Assembly (NCBI RefSeq): GCF_000193635.1
Contig: NZ_AEKT01000031.1
Coordinates: forward strand, 18,382-82,381
Length of the DNA stretch: 64,000 bases
DNA from: Weissella cibaria KACC 11862
GTDB taxonomy: Bacteria; Bacillota; Bacilli; Lactobacillales; Lactobacillaceae
Direction of reading: 5' to 3'
Shown: in pieces, positions 40,808 to 51,559 of the stretch
Layout: each line of letters opens with the position of its first letter
Position numbering within the stretch: the stretch's first letter is position 1
The notes under the pieces: model-generated
Database searches by the model: none
What the model was told of the DNA's origin: nothing
Seen by the model: the letters and a program-made list of their open reading frames with translations, nothing else
Program-made: the position numbers and the translations under genes

Positions 40808-43800
40808 TCATTCATTTTGCGACTGATACGCTTGTAAAAATGCGTAGGCTGTAGCTGCCGACGTGAATACCGGCAGTTGTTTATTCATCGCGTCATGCCA
40901 AAGTGTCATCTGTTGATCTGCTTGCGGTGATGCCACCGGTATCTTGCGGGTATCAATCAGCACATCACCTTGTTCAACCCGTTCACACTGGCGCCGGGTC
41001 TTAAAACCGGCGTTAACGAAAGCCAACTCAAGTGCAACGGCTTCTTGGTCATCGTCTGTTAACAAGACCGCAACCCCTGGCGTCGCTGGCACCTTTATGC
41101 CGGCGCTGGTAAAAGCCTTGTAGAGTGCCACGTCGAACGTCTCGGCACGCCCCATCGCTTCACCCGTTGATTTCATCTCCGGACCCAATAATTGGGTGAC
41201 GCCTGGTAATTTACTGAATGAAAAAACAGGCGCTTTAACCGCCACCGTGGTTGGCACTTGCTGCACACCATCCTGATAGCCTAAGTCTGCTAATTTCGTC
41301 CCGAGCATCACTTGCGTCGCCAATTGCGCTAATGGTACGTCAGTCACTTTTGAGATAAATGGCACCGTACGCGACGCCCGTGGATTCACTTCGATAACAT
41401 AGGCCGTGTCGTCTTGAATCACAAATTGCACATTTAACAAACCGACAATTTGCAATTCGCGGGCTAGCGCTGTCGCAGCTGCAATCATCTTTGCTTGTCG
41501 TGATTCTGAAAGCACCTGTGGTGGATAGACACTCATCGAGTCACCTGAATGAATACCGGCTGGTTCAATGTGCTCCATAACCCCTGGCGTCACAACGGTT
41601 TCACCGTCACTTAAGACATCTAGTTCTGCCTCCATGCCAACCACGTATTGGTCAATTAATACGGGGTGATCATGGGACACCGCCACGGCCCGACTCATAT
41701 AATCGGCCAAAGCTGCCTCGTTAGTGACAATTTCCATTGCACGACCACCCAATACATAGCTTGGTCGAACTAACACCGGATAACCAATTGATTTAGCAAT
41801 CTTCACCGCTTCCTTGACCGTCGTCGCCGTTTGACCAATTGGTTGTGGCAACTGTAGCTTTTCAATGACTTGATTAAACGATGCCCGATCTTCCGCGCGA
41901 TTCAAGTCTGCCACTGAGGTTCCCAGTATATTAATCCCGTGCTTTTCTAAATCAGCAGCTAAATTAATGGCCGTTTGACCACCAAATTGCACGATAACGC
42001 CCACCGGCTGTTCTAGCGCCACCACTTCACGCACATCCTCAAACGTTAACGGCTCAAAATACAACTTATCCGAAATTGAAAAATCAGTTGAGACAGTTTC
42101 CGGATTTGAATTCATCACAATCGCTTCGTACCCCGCTGATTGTATCGCCTTGACCGCATGCACGGTCGCATAATCGAACTCAACCCCCTGCCCAATTCGA
42201 ATCGGACCAGAACCAATTACCAATACCGATGGCCGTTGGGTTACCCGGGCTTCATTCTCTTTACCATACGTTGCATAATAGTACGGCGTCACCGCGTCAA
42301 ATTCGCCTGCTACCGTATCAACCATTTTATAGACAGGTTTTATGTCATGGTCGATTCGTAACTGCCAAACATCATCGCTTGTCCACTGCCAAAGTTCAGC
42401 AATTGTGGCATCCGCAAAACCGCGCCGTTTTGCCAACGCAAGCATCGTGCTATCACCTGGCGCTTGTTGTAGTTGTTGCGCAAGCGTCACAATGTTCACG
42501 AGCTTATCTAGAAAATAATTATCAATTTTGGTAGCGTCGTGTAATTCAGTTGGTGTCACACCACGACGCAATAGTTCGGCCAACATAAACAACCGATCAT
42601 CACGAGCCGGCCATAAATGGGCCAACAATTCTGAGGTTGCCCACTCCTCATACTGCACATCGTTTAATCCGGTCACCCCAATTTCTAACGATCGGATTGC
42701 TTTCAAAAGTGCCTCTTCTAAATTCCGCCCGATTGCCATAACTTCGCCGGTCGCCTTCATCTGTGTGCCCAACTGTCGGTTAGCTGTTTTAAATTTATCA
42801 AATGGCCATCGTGGAATTTTGACAATCACATAATCCAAGGCTGGCTCAAAGTCCGCCAAAGTCGTCTCTGTCACCGGATTTTTGATTTCGTCCAAGGATA
42901 ATCCCACGGCAATTTTGGCTGCCATCTTCGCAATCGGGTACCCCGTCGCTTTTGACGCCAGTGCAGACGAGCGACTAACCCGCGGATTAACTTCAATGAT
43001 GGCGTATTTGTCACTGTCAGGTGCCAACGCCATTTGAATATTTACCCCACCGGCAATATCCAATGCGCGAATAATTTTTAATGCCGCATCACGCAACATC
43101 TGATAATCCACATCCGATAATGTTTGAACCGGCGCAACGACAATTGAATCGCCCGTGTGAATCCCAACTGGATCAAAATTTTCCATCGACGCCACAATCA
43201 AGGCATTGTCCTTTGTGTCGCGCATGACCTCAAACTCGATTTCTTTGTAGCCCGCAATGGATTCCTCAATTAGCACCTGTGTAACCGGTGAAAGATCCAA
43301 CCCGTGTTGGGTAATTTGAACCAATTCCGCTTCGTTCTGGGCGATTCCCCCACCGGACCCACCCAACGTATAAGCAGGACGTACAATAACCGGATACCCC
43401 TGCACATCAGCAAACTGAACAGCCTCCGCTACCGTGACGGCGATGGCCGATGCAGGCACCGGTTCACCCAATTCAGTCATTAAATCACGAAACTGTTCGC
43501 GATCTTCAGCCGCTTCAATTGCTGATAACTTCGTACCAATCAATTCCACATTGTATTCATCTAATATGCCACTCTCTGCCAACTCCTTCGCCATGTTCAA
43601 CCCGGTTTGGCCACCTAGCGTTGGTAATAAGGCATCTGGTTTTTCCTGCTGAATAATCGTCTGTAAGGATGCTAGGGTCAGTGGTTCAATATAAACCTTA
43701 TCTGCCGTTTCTTTATCGGTCATAATCGTCGCCGGATTCGAATTCACCAAAACAACTTCATAACCTTCCTCTTTCAAAGCAATCGCTGCCTGCGAACCGG

Positions 43801-43885
43801 AATAATCAAATTCAGCCGCCTGTCCAACCACAATCGGTCCCGACCCAATCACCAATATTTTGTGAATATCACACCGTTTTGTCAT
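40808..43885 (-). CDS. carB: Carbamoyl phosphate synthase large subunit
   Basis: A 1025-residue enzyme that makes carbamoyl phosphate from bicarbonate, ammonia and ATP. It has two homologous halves, each with an ATP-grasp domain (first [19 protein letters not shown], second [19 protein letters not shown]), [22 protein letters not shown] and [17 protein letters not shown]. The C-terminal allosteric domain (around residues 900-1025) is shorter than in E. coli CarB (1073), as in arginine-type enzymes of lactobacilli. It overlaps carA by four bases and ends the arginine cluster. Confidence 0.95.
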   Translation of the reverse strand: MTKRCDIHKILVIGSGPIVVGQAAEFDYSGSQAAIALKEEGYEVVLVNSNPATIMTDKETADKVYIEPLTLASLQTIIQQEKPDALLPTLGGQTGLNMAKELAESGILDEYNVELIGTKLSAIEAAEDREQFRDLMTELGEPVPASAIAVTVAEAVQFADVQGYPVIVRPAYTLGGSGGGIAQNEAELVQITQHGLDLSPVTQVLIEESIAGYKEIEFEVMRDTKDNALIVASMENFDPVGIHTGDSIVVAPVQTLSDVDYQMLRDAALKIIRALDIAGGVNIQMALAPDSDKYAIIEVNPRVSRSSALASKATGYPIAKMAAKIAVGLSLDEIKNPVTETTLADFEPALDYVIVKIPRWPFDKFKTANRQLGTQMKATGEVMAIGRNLEEALLKAIRSLEIGVTGLNDVQYEEWATSELLAHLWPARDDRLFMLAELLRRGVTPTELHDATKIDNYFLDKLVNIVTLAQQLQQAPGDSTMLALAKRRGFADATIAELWQWTSDDVWQLRIDHDIKPVYKMVDTVAGEFDAVTPYYYATYGKENEARVTQRPSVLVIGSGPIRIGQGVEFDYATVHAVKAIQSAGYEAIVMNSNPETVSTDFSISDKLYFEPLTFEDVREVVALEQPVGVIVQFGGQTAINLAADLEKHGINILGTSVADLNRAEDRASFNQVIEKLQLPQPIGQTATTVKEAVKIAKSIGYPVLVRPSYVLGGRAMEIVTNEAALADYMSRAVAVSHDHPVLIDQYVVGMEAELDVLSDGETVVTPGVMEHIEPAGIHSGDSMSVYPPQVLSESRQAKMIAAATALARELQIVGLLNVQFVIQDDTAYVIEVNPRASRTVPFISKVTDVPLAQLATQVMLGTKLADLGYQDGVQQVPTTVAVKAPVFSFSKLPGVTQLLGPEMKSTGEAMGRAETFDVALYKAFTSAGIKVPATPGVAVLLTDDDQEAVALELAFVNAGFKTRRQCERVEQGDVLIDTRKIPVASPQADQQMTLWHDAMNKQLPVFTSAATAYAFLQAYQSQNE

Positions 43886-44952
43886 TGCATAACCCCCGCT
43901 TTTTCTTGTCGCATTAACGTTACAAACTCATCGAATAGATAAGTGGCATCATGCGGTCCTGGTGCCGCATCTGGATGAAATTGAACTGAAAAGGCGGCAT
44001 GATTACGTAGTCGCACGCCTTCTACAGTTCCGTCATTGATGTCCTCATGAGTCACAATAAGATCAGTATCTTGCAAACTGTCCTTTGCAACTGCATAGCC
44101 ATGATTTTGCGATGTAAAATCAGTCCGTTGACTCGTCAGGTCACGCACAGCATGATTGAATCCACGATGGCCAAATTTCATCTTATACGTGTCAGCCCCG
44201 TTCGCCATTGCAAATAGTTGGTGACCTAAGCAAATCCCGAATAGTGGTTTAACTTCTTGTAATTGTTGAATTTTCGGAATCATATCCACGAATGCATTCG
44301 GATCCCCTGGGCCATTTGATAGTAGAATGCCATCCGGATTGCCAGCCAAAATATCTGTCACCGCTGCATCAGGCGATAACACAGTCACGGTCACACCGCG
44401 ATCGTTCAATGCCCGTATAATTGAATTTTTCAAGCCAAAGTCAATCAATGCGACCTGCACATCACTCACGTCTGATTTATAAACCGTTGTTGGCTGATAT
44501 GCGTCAGCAACTGGCAAACTTGCCGGTGCGTTCACGGCCACGTCACTTGGATTATCTACCAAGACGCCAGTCATCGTCCCAAATTCACGTAGTTCTTTCG
44601 TTAAAGCGCGTGTATCCACTCCGGTAATTCCAGGCAGCGCCATCACTTCAGCCCATTCACGTAATGACATCTTAGACCGCCAATTGCTTGGGTGCTCCGC
44701 AATGTCCGCCGTGATAATAGCGCTTGCCGCGGGTTTATCAGATTCATAATCAGCATCATTAATCCCATAATTACCAATTAACGGATACGTAAACACAATC
44801 ATTTGGCCCAGATAGGACTTATCGGTAATCGCTTCTTGATAGCCCGTCATACCGGTTGTAAACACCAATTCTCCCGCAACACTTTGCGTGGCGCCGAAGC
44901 CTTCGCCCTCATAAATCGAGCCATTCTCCAATACTAAATATCGTTTATTCAT
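43882..44952 (-). CDS. carA: Carbamoyl phosphate synthase small subunit
   Basis: A 356-residue glutamine amidotransferase subunit that supplies ammonia to CarB. The N-terminal CarA domain ([24 protein letters not shown] pattern, residues 7-30) is followed by the class I amidotransferase with catalytic cysteine in [13 protein letters not shown] and His-Glu-like [10 protein letters not shown]. It is preceded by a 146-base gap containing a PyrR-like binding hairpin and a terminator, so its expression can be set apart from argF. Confidence 0.95.
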   Translation of the reverse strand: MNKRYLVLENGSIYEGEGFGATQSVAGELVFTTGMTGYQEAITDKSYLGQMIVFTYPLIGNYGINDADYESDKPAASAIITADIAEHPSNWRSKMSLREWAEVMALPGITGVDTRALTKELREFGTMTGVLVDNPSDVAVNAPASLPVADAYQPTTVYKSDVSDVQVALIDFGLKNSIIRALNDRGVTVTVLSPDAAVTDILAGNPDGILLSNGPGDPNAFVDMIPKIQQLQEVKPLFGICLGHQLFAMANGADTYKMKFGHRGFNHAVRDLTSQRTDFTSQNHGYAVAKDSLQDTDLIVTHEDINDGTVEGVRLRNHAAFSVQFHPDAAPGPHDATYLFDEFVTLMRQEKAGVMQ

Positions 44953-44968
44953 TCTTAGTCCTCATTAT

Positions 44969-45006
44969 AAAAATCCCCCGTAATGTGCCAAGCATCACGG
45001 GGGACT
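44969..45006 (-). terminator. Intrinsic terminator in the carA leader (attenuator)
   Basis: On the minus strand GTCCCCCGTGATG and CATTACGGGGGAT pair and are followed by TTTTT, just 18 bases before carA. Its place inside a gene cluster suggests regulated read-through. Confidence 0.8.
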
Positions 45007-45039
45007 TATCGTTATTCGTTTACTTAATGACGATATACG

Positions 45040-45087
45040 CAATTGAACCATGCAAGCCTCGCTGAACTTAGTTAAATCATTCAATTG
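45040..45087 (-). promoter_or_regulatory. PyrR-type anti-antiterminator hairpin before carA
   Basis: Minus-strand CAATTGAA (45087-45080) pairs with TTCAATTG (45047-45040). The upper part contains AGTTCAGCGAGGCT (45068-45055), matching 13 of 14 positions of the PyrR RNA-binding consensus ARUCCNGNGAGGYU. Between it and the terminator, TATCGT and ACGATA can pair as part of an antiterminator. This implies repression of carAB when uridine nucleotides are plentiful. Confidence 0.7.
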
Positions 45088-45098
45088 TTTCTAATCAT

Positions 45099-46124
45099 CT
45101 AGTCAATTGCCAACGGCTGTGGCAAAAATAGTTCACCTAACGTTGCAGCCATTACCGCCTTGATTGTATGCAACCGATTTTCGGCCTGTTGAAATTGCTT
45201 AGCATTGTCCGCATGAAATACTTCATTCGTAATTTCCATCTCAGTCAGACCAAATCGCTTGTAAATGTCTTGAGCCATTGTCGTTTCTAAATCATGAAAC
45301 GCTGGTAGATCATGCAACACAATCGTATCGGCACGCCCCGTTTGGGCAACCACTTCAGCATTAATTTGATATCGCTGCAATAGTTGAATACGTTCTGCCC
45401 AAGCATCTTCTTCTCCCATTGAAGCCCACACATCGGTATACAACACATGCGCCCCCTGTACACCAAGGGCCACGTCATCGGTCAACACGATTTTCGCCCC
45501 ACTTTTCTCGGCAAACTTGCGGGCAATCTGTTGCACCTCCGTCGTCGGTTGTAGTGACTCTGGTGCAACCAATGTTATATCAACCCCCAATAGCGCTCCG
45601 GTAACAAGCAATGAATTCGCTACATTATTACGAGCATCCCCCAAATAGGCTAATTTCAATCCTTTCAAATGACCAAACACTTCATCCATGGTCATAAAAT
45701 CAGCTAACATCTGTGTCGGATGCCAGTCATCAGTCAACCCGTTCCAAACCGGCACATGACTTTCAGCAGCCAACGTTTCAACAACCGGTTGTGAATACCC
45801 CCGATATTCAATCGCGTCATACATCGATCCCAATACACGGGCTGTATCTGACAAGGATTCTTTCTTACCAAATTGAATATCTTTCGCACCCAGAAATTCT
45901 GCATGAGCCCCTAAGTCAGTTGCTGCAACCGTAAATGATGACCGTGTCCGTGTTGAGGTTTTCTCAAACAATAGTGCAATATTACGGCCCTTTAGGTATT
46001 CGTGGGGGACACGCTGTTGCTTTAAAAACTTTAAATGTTCCGCTAATTTAATTAACGTATAGAGTTCTTCCCCTGAAAAATTCTTTTCTGCTAAATATGA
46101 CCGCCCGTAAAATATATTTTGCAT
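45099..46124 (-). CDS. argF: Ornithine carbamoyltransferase
   Basis: A 341-residue enzyme joining carbamoyl phosphate and ornithine to citrulline. It has the carbamoyl phosphate motif [11 protein letters not shown] (around residues 54-64), [11 protein letters not shown], the DVWASMG loop and [11 protein letters not shown]. The ornithine loop reads HDLPAFH where the family nearly always has HCLPAFH: cysteine replaced by aspartate (codon GAT). It begins one base after argD and sits last before the carA attenuator, fitting anabolic arginine synthesis. Confidence 0.9.
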   Translation of the reverse strand: MQNIFYGRSYLAEKNFSGEELYTLIKLAEHLKFLKQQRVPHEYLKGRNIALLFEKTSTRTRSSFTVAATDLGAHAEFLGAKDIQFGKKESLSDTARVLGSMYDAIEYRGYSQPVVETLAAESHVPVWNGLTDDWHPTQMLADFMTMDEVFGHLKGLKLAYLGDARNNVANSLLVTGALLGVDITLVAPESLQPTTEVQQIARKFAEKSGAKIVLTDDVALGVQGAHVLYTDVWASMGEEDAWAERIQLLQRYQINAEVVAQTGRADTIVLHDLPAFHDLETTMAQDIYKRFGLTEMEITNEVFHADNAKQFQQAENRLHTIKAVMAATLGELFLPQPLAID

Positions 46125-47255
46125 TTAAGCCTCTCCAATCGTTGTCAGAATTGTCATGACACCCGCATGCATCTCTTGCTCATCCATGGTTAGCACCGGC
46201 AGTAATCGCAATGTATTTCCTTGCGCAGATAAAGCCAAAATACCTCGTTCACGTAATTTCATCAGTACCGGTTGTACATCCGTTGTTAACTCAATGCCGA
46301 TCATCAAGCCTAACCCGCGTACCGCTTTCACCTGTTGCAAATCCTGGCTACCTTGTACCAAATCATGCATGATAGCCAGCCCCTTTTGTTGCACGTCCGC
46401 TAAAAATTCAGGCGTTAATGACTGAAGAACCGCATACGCACTAGCCATAACAACTGGATTACCGCCAAAGGTTGTCCCGTGTGACCCTGGTTGAAAGGCT
46501 GTCCCTAATTTAGCTTGACCAATCATTGCTCCTACAGGCAATCCATTAGCCAAAGCTTTGGCCACCGTGACAATATCAGGCACGATATCAAACTGTTCGT
46601 AGGCATATAGTGACCCCGTGCGGCCCATACCAGACTGCACTTCATCCACAATAACCAGTACGCCTAAGTGCTGCGCCTTGTTAACCAAACGCTGTAACCA
46701 CGAACGGTCAGCCACGTGAATGCCCCCTTCGCCTTGCACAACTTCCAAAATAACGGCTGCAAAGGTATCGTCTAGTTGGTCAATCGCCGCTTGTTGATTA
46801 AACGGCACTGTGACCACATCCTGATCAACCCCATACCCAGCTTGATAGGCCGTGACCGGTGTCAATGACAAGGCCCCGTACGTTCGGCCGTGAAATGCTT
46901 GCGCGAAATTCATAATTTTATGTTTGCCCGTATAACGACGTGCCAATTTTAAAGCGGCTTCGTTTGCCTCGGCCCCTGAATTAGCAAAAAACACTAGCCG
47001 ATCTGTTCCTTGTGTTAACAACCCCGCGACCCGTTCTTGCAGGGTACTTTTATACAAATTTGACGTATGCCAAATGCCTTTAATTTGCTTTTCAACTGCT
47101 GCTTGCACTGTCCTTGGATGATAACCAAGATTCATTACACCGATGCCGGCCCCAAAATCTAAATACTCATTCCCTAGCTCATCAACGACATAAGCATCAT
47201 GCCCATCAACCAGTTCAATATCTGAACGGGCATAGGTTTCAAATAAATGACTCAT
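46125..47255 (-). CDS. argD: Acetylornithine aminotransferase
   Basis: A 376-residue PLP enzyme converting N-acetylglutamate semialdehyde to N-acetylornithine. It has the N-terminal YLDFGAGIGVMNLGYHP, NSGAEANEAALKLARRYTGK, the DEVQSGMGRTG motif with the PLP-ring Asp, and the PLP lysine in VTVAKALANGLPVGAMI. It overlaps argB by four bases. It is slightly shorter than the E. coli enzyme but complete. Confidence 0.94.
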   Translation of the reverse strand: MSHLFETYARSDIELVDGHDAYVVDELGNEYLDFGAGIGVMNLGYHPRTVQAAVEKQIKGIWHTSNLYKSTLQERVAGLLTQGTDRLVFFANSGAEANEAALKLARRYTGKHKIMNFAQAFHGRTYGALSLTPVTAYQAGYGVDQDVVTVPFNQQAAIDQLDDTFAAVILEVVQGEGGIHVADRSWLQRLVNKAQHLGVLVIVDEVQSGMGRTGSLYAYEQFDIVPDIVTVAKALANGLPVGAMIGQAKLGTAFQPGSHGTTFGGNPVVMASAYAVLQSLTPEFLADVQQKGLAIMHDLVQGSQDLQQVKAVRGLGLMIGIELTTDVQPVLMKLRERGILALSAQGNTLRLLPVLTMDEQEMHAGVMTILTTIGEA

Positions 47256-47965
47256 TCTTGGTCCCCCAATACTAATTTTGTACCCACTTGAAAATCACGG
47301 CCCATTTGAATCTTTTGCACCCCTAACTGCATCGCCATAAATGCGGCCTGTAATTTAATAAACATTCCCCCAGTCACCACTTCTTGTGACATTAATGTCG
47401 CTGCCACTTTAGGTGAAAGTTTGGACATAACTTGCTGATTTTGATCAAGTACGCCAGCCACATCCGTCAGAAAATACAACGTGTCCGCCTTGAAATGGCG
47501 TGCAAACGCTAATGCAATTTCGTCGGCATTCACATTCAGTAACTCGCCTTGAGCCGATGATACCAGTGGTCCAATCACATATAACTGACCCGCCATTAGT
47601 GTCGTCGTAATGCTGTCGATTTCACCAACTGCCCCAAATTTTCCGGCGTCCTTTATCTTTGCAACAACACCATCGGTTAACCGAGTTGGGCTTAAATGCG
47701 CTTGTCCCAAGACATGGTGTAGCATTGGCCAAACCTGTGTTTGCACAACGTTCACCATGACCTTTAATGTTGCCTCATCGGTGTAGCGTAAGCCGGCTAC
47801 TTTTTTAACTGGTAATTTTGCGTGCGCCAATGCGTCATCAACCATCGGACCGGCACCATGCACCAAGACAACTGTTTCATCCTCTGCCAACCACGTTTGC
47901 AACTGCTTTAACACGTTGATATCTATATTTTTTAAGGCGTTGCCGCCAATTTTAACTACCTTCAT
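47252..47965 (-). CDS. argB: Acetylglutamate kinase
   Basis: A 237-residue amino acid kinase phosphorylating N-acetylglutamate. It has KIGGNALK (residues 4-11), VLVHGAGPMVDDALA for the substrate, VNADEIALAFARHFKADTLYFLTDVAGV, and VTGGMFIKLQAA near the C-terminus. It lacks the N-terminal helix of arginine-sensitive kinases, so feedback inhibition by arginine is not expected. It starts three bases after argJ ends. Confidence 0.94.
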   Translation of the reverse strand: MKVVKIGGNALKNIDINVLKQLQTWLAEDETVVLVHGAGPMVDDALAHAKLPVKKVAGLRYTDEATLKVMVNVVQTQVWPMLHHVLGQAHLSPTRLTDGVVAKIKDAGKFGAVGEIDSITTTLMAGQLYVIGPLVSSAQGELLNVNADEIALAFARHFKADTLYFLTDVAGVLDQNQQVMSKLSPKVAATLMSQEVVTGGMFIKLQAAFMAMQLGVQKIQMGRDFQVGTKLVLGDQE

Positions 47966-47968
47966 ATT

Positions 47969-49135
47969 TTATGTGTGATAAGCTGCATTAATATGCACAT
48001 ACTCATAGGTCAAATCACTTCCCCACGCCTGACCTTGTTCTGTTCCGATACCTAAATCTACTGTGATCACAATGGTGTCCTGTTGCATTGCTTGCGTTGC
48101 TGCGACTTCATTAGCAACCGCATGACCCGCAACGATAATCGGCACTTGATTAATCGCAATTGACAATTGGTCAGCCTCGAACACTTCACCAACATTGCCA
48201 ATGGCATCAATAATGCGCCCCCAATTTGGATCCGCACCAAACACTGCCGTTTTCACCAAATTAGAACCCACAATACTTTTGGCAACTCGTTGGGCACTTG
48301 CTGAATGACGTGCACCAATGACGCGGACATCAATTAACCGTGTCGCACCTTCACCATCACTGGCAATTGCGATGGCTAATGTCTTGAGTACCTGATGCAA
48401 GTCCGCTTTAAACGCCTCATATTTAGCCGTGCCAGCTTTAATTTCGGCCTGCCAATCATCGCCATTGGCCAACACTAGTACTGTGTCATTCGTTGACGTA
48501 TCGCCATCAATGGTAATTTGATTAAAAGTGACATCCACTAATTCACGTAGCAATTGCTGTAACAAGCCTTGCTTAATCGTGACATCCGTCGCGATAAACC
48601 CAAGCATCGTCCCCATGTTCGGATGAATCATACCTGAGCCTTTCGCCACACCACTAATTTGATAGTCCGCTTGCGTAACTTGCGCCGTTTTTGTTGTGGT
48701 ATCGGTCGTTAACATCGCCTTCGCGAGATTCAAAGGCGTACTTGCTTGTAGCCGTTCAATGCCCCGACGGATTTTCTCCATTGGCAACTGCTCACCAATA
48801 ATCCCCGTTGACACAACCAATACCTCTGCCGGTGTTTTGTGTAATTTATTCGCCACTAGCTTTTGCGTTTCATACGCATTTGCCAAACCGGTCGCTCCCG
48901 TAAAAGCATTCGCGTTCGCAGAATTAACAAAAATCGCATGGACCGGTTGATTACTTCGAAGGACTTGTTGATCGATTTGCACCGGGGCTGCTGGAAATGT
49001 ATTTCGCGTAAATACCCCTGCTACCTGAGCCGGCTTTGTCGAAACTAGCCAGCCAAGGTCTGGTTTGGTGGGATTACGCCGTAACTGACCGTGAATCCCA
49101 TCACTATAAAAATTTTTAGGCCAACTAAATGTCAT
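47969..49135 (-). CDS. argJ: Glutamate N-acetyltransferase (ornithine acetyltransferase)
   Basis: A 388-residue enzyme that moves the acetyl group from acetylornithine to glutamate, recycling it. The self-cleavage site lies in the KGSGMIHPNMGTMLGFIATD segment, where the Thr of GTMLGF becomes the N-terminal nucleophile. NSANANAFTGATGL and DWGRII-like DPNWGRIIDAIG are also conserved. No argA or argE lies in the cluster, consistent with the cyclic pathway. It follows argC closely. Confidence 0.94.
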   Translation of the reverse strand: MTFSWPKNFYSDGIHGQLRRNPTKPDLGWLVSTKPAQVAGVFTRNTFPAAPVQIDQQVLRSNQPVHAIFVNSANANAFTGATGLANAYETQKLVANKLHKTPAEVLVVSTGIIGEQLPMEKIRRGIERLQASTPLNLAKAMLTTDTTTKTAQVTQADYQISGVAKGSGMIHPNMGTMLGFIATDVTIKQGLLQQLLRELVDVTFNQITIDGDTSTNDTVLVLANGDDWQAEIKAGTAKYEAFKADLHQVLKTLAIAIASDGEGATRLIDVRVIGARHSASAQRVAKSIVGSNLVKTAVFGADPNWGRIIDAIGNVGEVFEADQLSIAINQVPIIVAGHAVANEVAATQAMQQDTIVITVDLGIGTEQGQAWGSDLTYEYVHINAAYHT

Positions 49136-49144
49136 AACTGCCTC

Positions 49145-50176
49145 CTAAATCATGAGTGGTAATTGAGCCAACCCAGCCGTTTCATCAAAGCCAAAGTATT
49201 GATTAAAATTTTGAACCGCTTGCCCAGCGGCCCCTTTCATCAAATTGTCGATAACGCTCACAATTGTCACGATATGTGTGACCGGATTGTATGACCAGCC
49301 GATGGCGGTCATATTACTTCCCACAACGAGCCGTAAATCCGGCATGTCATTGGCCAAGATTTTTACAAATGGTTTGTCCATATAAGTTGCTTGAAATGCG
49401 GCCGCGATAATTTCATTTACATCCGCACTATCAGCTGTAACCTTCGCATATATGGTTGCCATCAACCCTCGCTTGACTGGCAAAAGCCCCGTTGTAAATT
49501 GGATAGGGCCCATATCCGGGGCCCATTGCTTAAGTTGCTGCATAATTTCCGGTATATGCTGGTGTTGATTAAGCTTATATAGCGAAAAATTCTCATCCAC
49601 ATCAACATAGTGCGTTGCTTGACTCAATTTTTTGCCTGATCCCGTCACACCAGACTTGGCATCGACAATAACCGAATCCAAATCAATCAGGCGCTCTTGT
49701 ACCAGTGGCGCTAACCCCATTAAAGTTGCCGTGGCATAACAACCAGGATTTGCAATATAATCTGTTGTTGTCGCCGTAAATTCAGTTAACCCATACGTTG
49801 CATGAGATAATGTTTCACGTGAAACTTCAGTAGCTCGGTGATACCATTTTTGATACGCCTTTGGATCTTGAAGTCGCAAATCCCCTGACAAATCAATAAT
49901 CGGGAAATGATTTTCTATAAATGTTTCTGCCAGTTCACCCGTAACGCCTGCGGGTGTCGCAAAAAAGGCGACCTCGTTATCTGCCATAATTTGCCCCGCA
50001 TCAAACGGCAACACCCGGACTGTTTGTTTAGTCTGCCAGTCAAATTGTTGCGCCACGGCTTCCAAATCGGCTTGTGTTGTATAAATATTAATTTCAGTGA
50101 CATTCGGATGCTGACTAAGTGACTGCCATAAAACAGTCCCGCTGTATCCTGTCACCCCAACAATTGCTACCTTCAT
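49145..50176 (-). CDS. argC: N-acetyl-gamma-glutamyl-phosphate reductase
   Basis: A 343-residue NADPH-dependent reductase. It has GVTGYSGTVLWQSLSQHP (residues 7-24) for the cofactor, the catalytic cysteine in YIANPGCYATATLMGL, and VDAKSGVTGSGKKLSQ for the substrate phosphate. A parS-like site lies inside the gene at 49811-49826. It lies four bases after argH and nine before argJ. Confidence 0.94.
   Translation of the reverse strand: MKVAIVGVTGYSGTVLWQSLSQHPNVTEINIYTTQADLEAVAQQFDWQTKQTVRVLPFDAGQIMADNEVAFFATPAGVTGELAETFIENHFPIIDLSGDLRLQDPKAYQKWYHRATEVSRETLSHATYGLTEFTATTTDYIANPGCYATATLMGLAPLVQERLIDLDSVIVDAKSGVTGSGKKLSQATHYVDVDENFSLYKLNQHQHIPEIMQQLKQWAPDMGPIQFTTGLLPVKRGLMATIYAKVTADSADVNEIIAAAFQATYMDKPFVKILANDMPDLRLVVGSNMTAIGWSYNPVTHIVTIVSVIDNLMKGAAGQAVQNFNQYFGFDETAGLAQLPLMI
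49811..49826 (+). other. parS-like site within argC
   Basis: TGTTTCACGTGAAACT matches 15 of 16 positions of TGTTTCACGTGAAACA, differing only in the last base. It is one of three such sites in this window. Confidence 0.55.
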
Positions 50177-50179
50177 TGC

Positions 50180-51559
50180 TCATTCCCCTAATTGCTCTTG
50201 ATAAAATTTAATTTGGTTACTAACCTCCGTAACGGCTGTGCCACCAACCGATGTCCGGCGTTCAACGGCCGTCATCGGTTGCAAGATTTGGTACACATCA
50301 TCCGTAATCAACTCACTTGCTTTTTGCAACTCAGCCAATGGCATATCCTGTAAGTTAACCTGTGTTTGAATACCTTGTAGCACCAATTGGCCAACGATAG
50401 CGTGTGCTTCACGAAATGCTAATCCTTTATTAGCCAGATAGTCGGCTAATTCGGTTGCATTCGAAAAATCATTATGTGTGCTCTCTGACATCACATCACG
50501 ATTAACCTGAAGGGTTGCAAACATACCGTCAAAGACAAATAACGCATCCATTATCGTGGTATAGGTTTCAAATACACCCTGCTTATCTTCTTGCATATCT
50601 TTGTTATAGGCTAATGGCAAGCCCTTCATGACCGTCATCAGCCCCATTAAATCTCCATAAACACGGCCTGTCTTTCCACGTGTCAATTCTGCAAAATCAG
50701 CATTTTTCTTCTGTGGCATAATTGAGGAACCAGTCGCATAGGCATCACTTAACGTGACAAATCCAAATTCGTAACTCGACCATAAAATCAATTCTTCGCT
50801 TAATCGGGATAGGTGCATCATCAAAATGGCGGCTGACTGCAAAAATTCAATTGCAAAATCACGATCACTGACCGCATCCATCGCATTGTGGTAAACATCA
50901 TCAAATCCCAGTAGGTCAGCCGTCATCGTTCGATCGATTGCAAACGTTGTACCTGCTAAAGCAGCGGCGCCCAATGGTGATACTTTGGCGTGCTGCATAT
51001 TGAACTCAAACCGCTCAACATCACGTGTCAGCATCCCAACATAAGCTAATAAGTGGAAGCCAAACGTCACCGGCTGCGCATGTTGCAAGTGCGTGTATCC
51101 CGGCATGAGCGTCGCTTGGTTATCCGTGGCCACTTGCAATAATGTCTTTTGAAACTGCTTAATCGCTTCGATGATATTAGGTAGTCGATTGGCAACCCAG
51201 AGATGAAAATCAGTCGCTACCTGATCATTTCGTGATCTCGCCGTATGCAGCTTTCCCGCAACGGGCCCAATTTTTTCAGTTAACAACACTTCAACATTCA
51301 TATGCACATCTTCCTGCGCAATTTGTAGCGTTGCCACACCTGACTCAAAGTCGGCACGCACCGCTTGTAACCCGGCCACGATTTGGGCAGCTTCTGCCGC
51401 TGTAATGATTGCCTGTTGTCCCAACATTTGTGCGTGCGCAATCGATGCTTGAATATCCTCAGCAATCATGTATTGATCTGCTGCAATTGAAGCACCATAC
51501 GCTTGTACCCGGTCGGATCCAGTTTCCGTAAATCGACCACCCCATAATTTATCAGTCAT
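50180..51559 (-). CDS. argH: Argininosuccinate lyase
   Basis: A 459-residue enzyme splitting argininosuccinate into arginine and fumarate. I use the ATG at 51559 ([10 protein letters not shown]); it overlaps the argG stop by eight bases. The fumarase-superfamily signature [16 protein letters not shown] carries the catalytic serine loop, and [17 protein letters not shown] and [19 protein letters not shown] hold other active-site residues. Confidence 0.94.
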   Translation of the reverse strand: MTDKLWGGRFTETGSDRVQAYGASIAADQYMIAEDIQASIAHAQMLGQQAIITAAEAAQIVAGLQAVRADFESGVATLQIAQEDVHMNVEVLLTEKIGPVAGKLHTARSRNDQVATDFHLWVANRLPNIIEAIKQFQKTLLQVATDNQATLMPGYTHLQHAQPVTFGFHLLAYVGMLTRDVERFEFNMQHAKVSPLGAAALAGTTFAIDRTMTADLLGFDDVYHNAMDAVSDRDFAIEFLQSAAILMMHLSRLSEELILWSSYEFGFVTLSDAYATGSSIMPQKKNADFAELTRGKTGRVYGDLMGLMTVMKGLPLAYNKDMQEDKQGVFETYTTIMDALFVFDGMFATLQVNRDVMSESTHNDFSNATELADYLANKGLAFREAHAIVGQLVLQGIQTQVNLQDMPLAELQKASELITDDVYQILQPMTAVERRTSVGGTAVTEVSNQIKFYQEQLGE

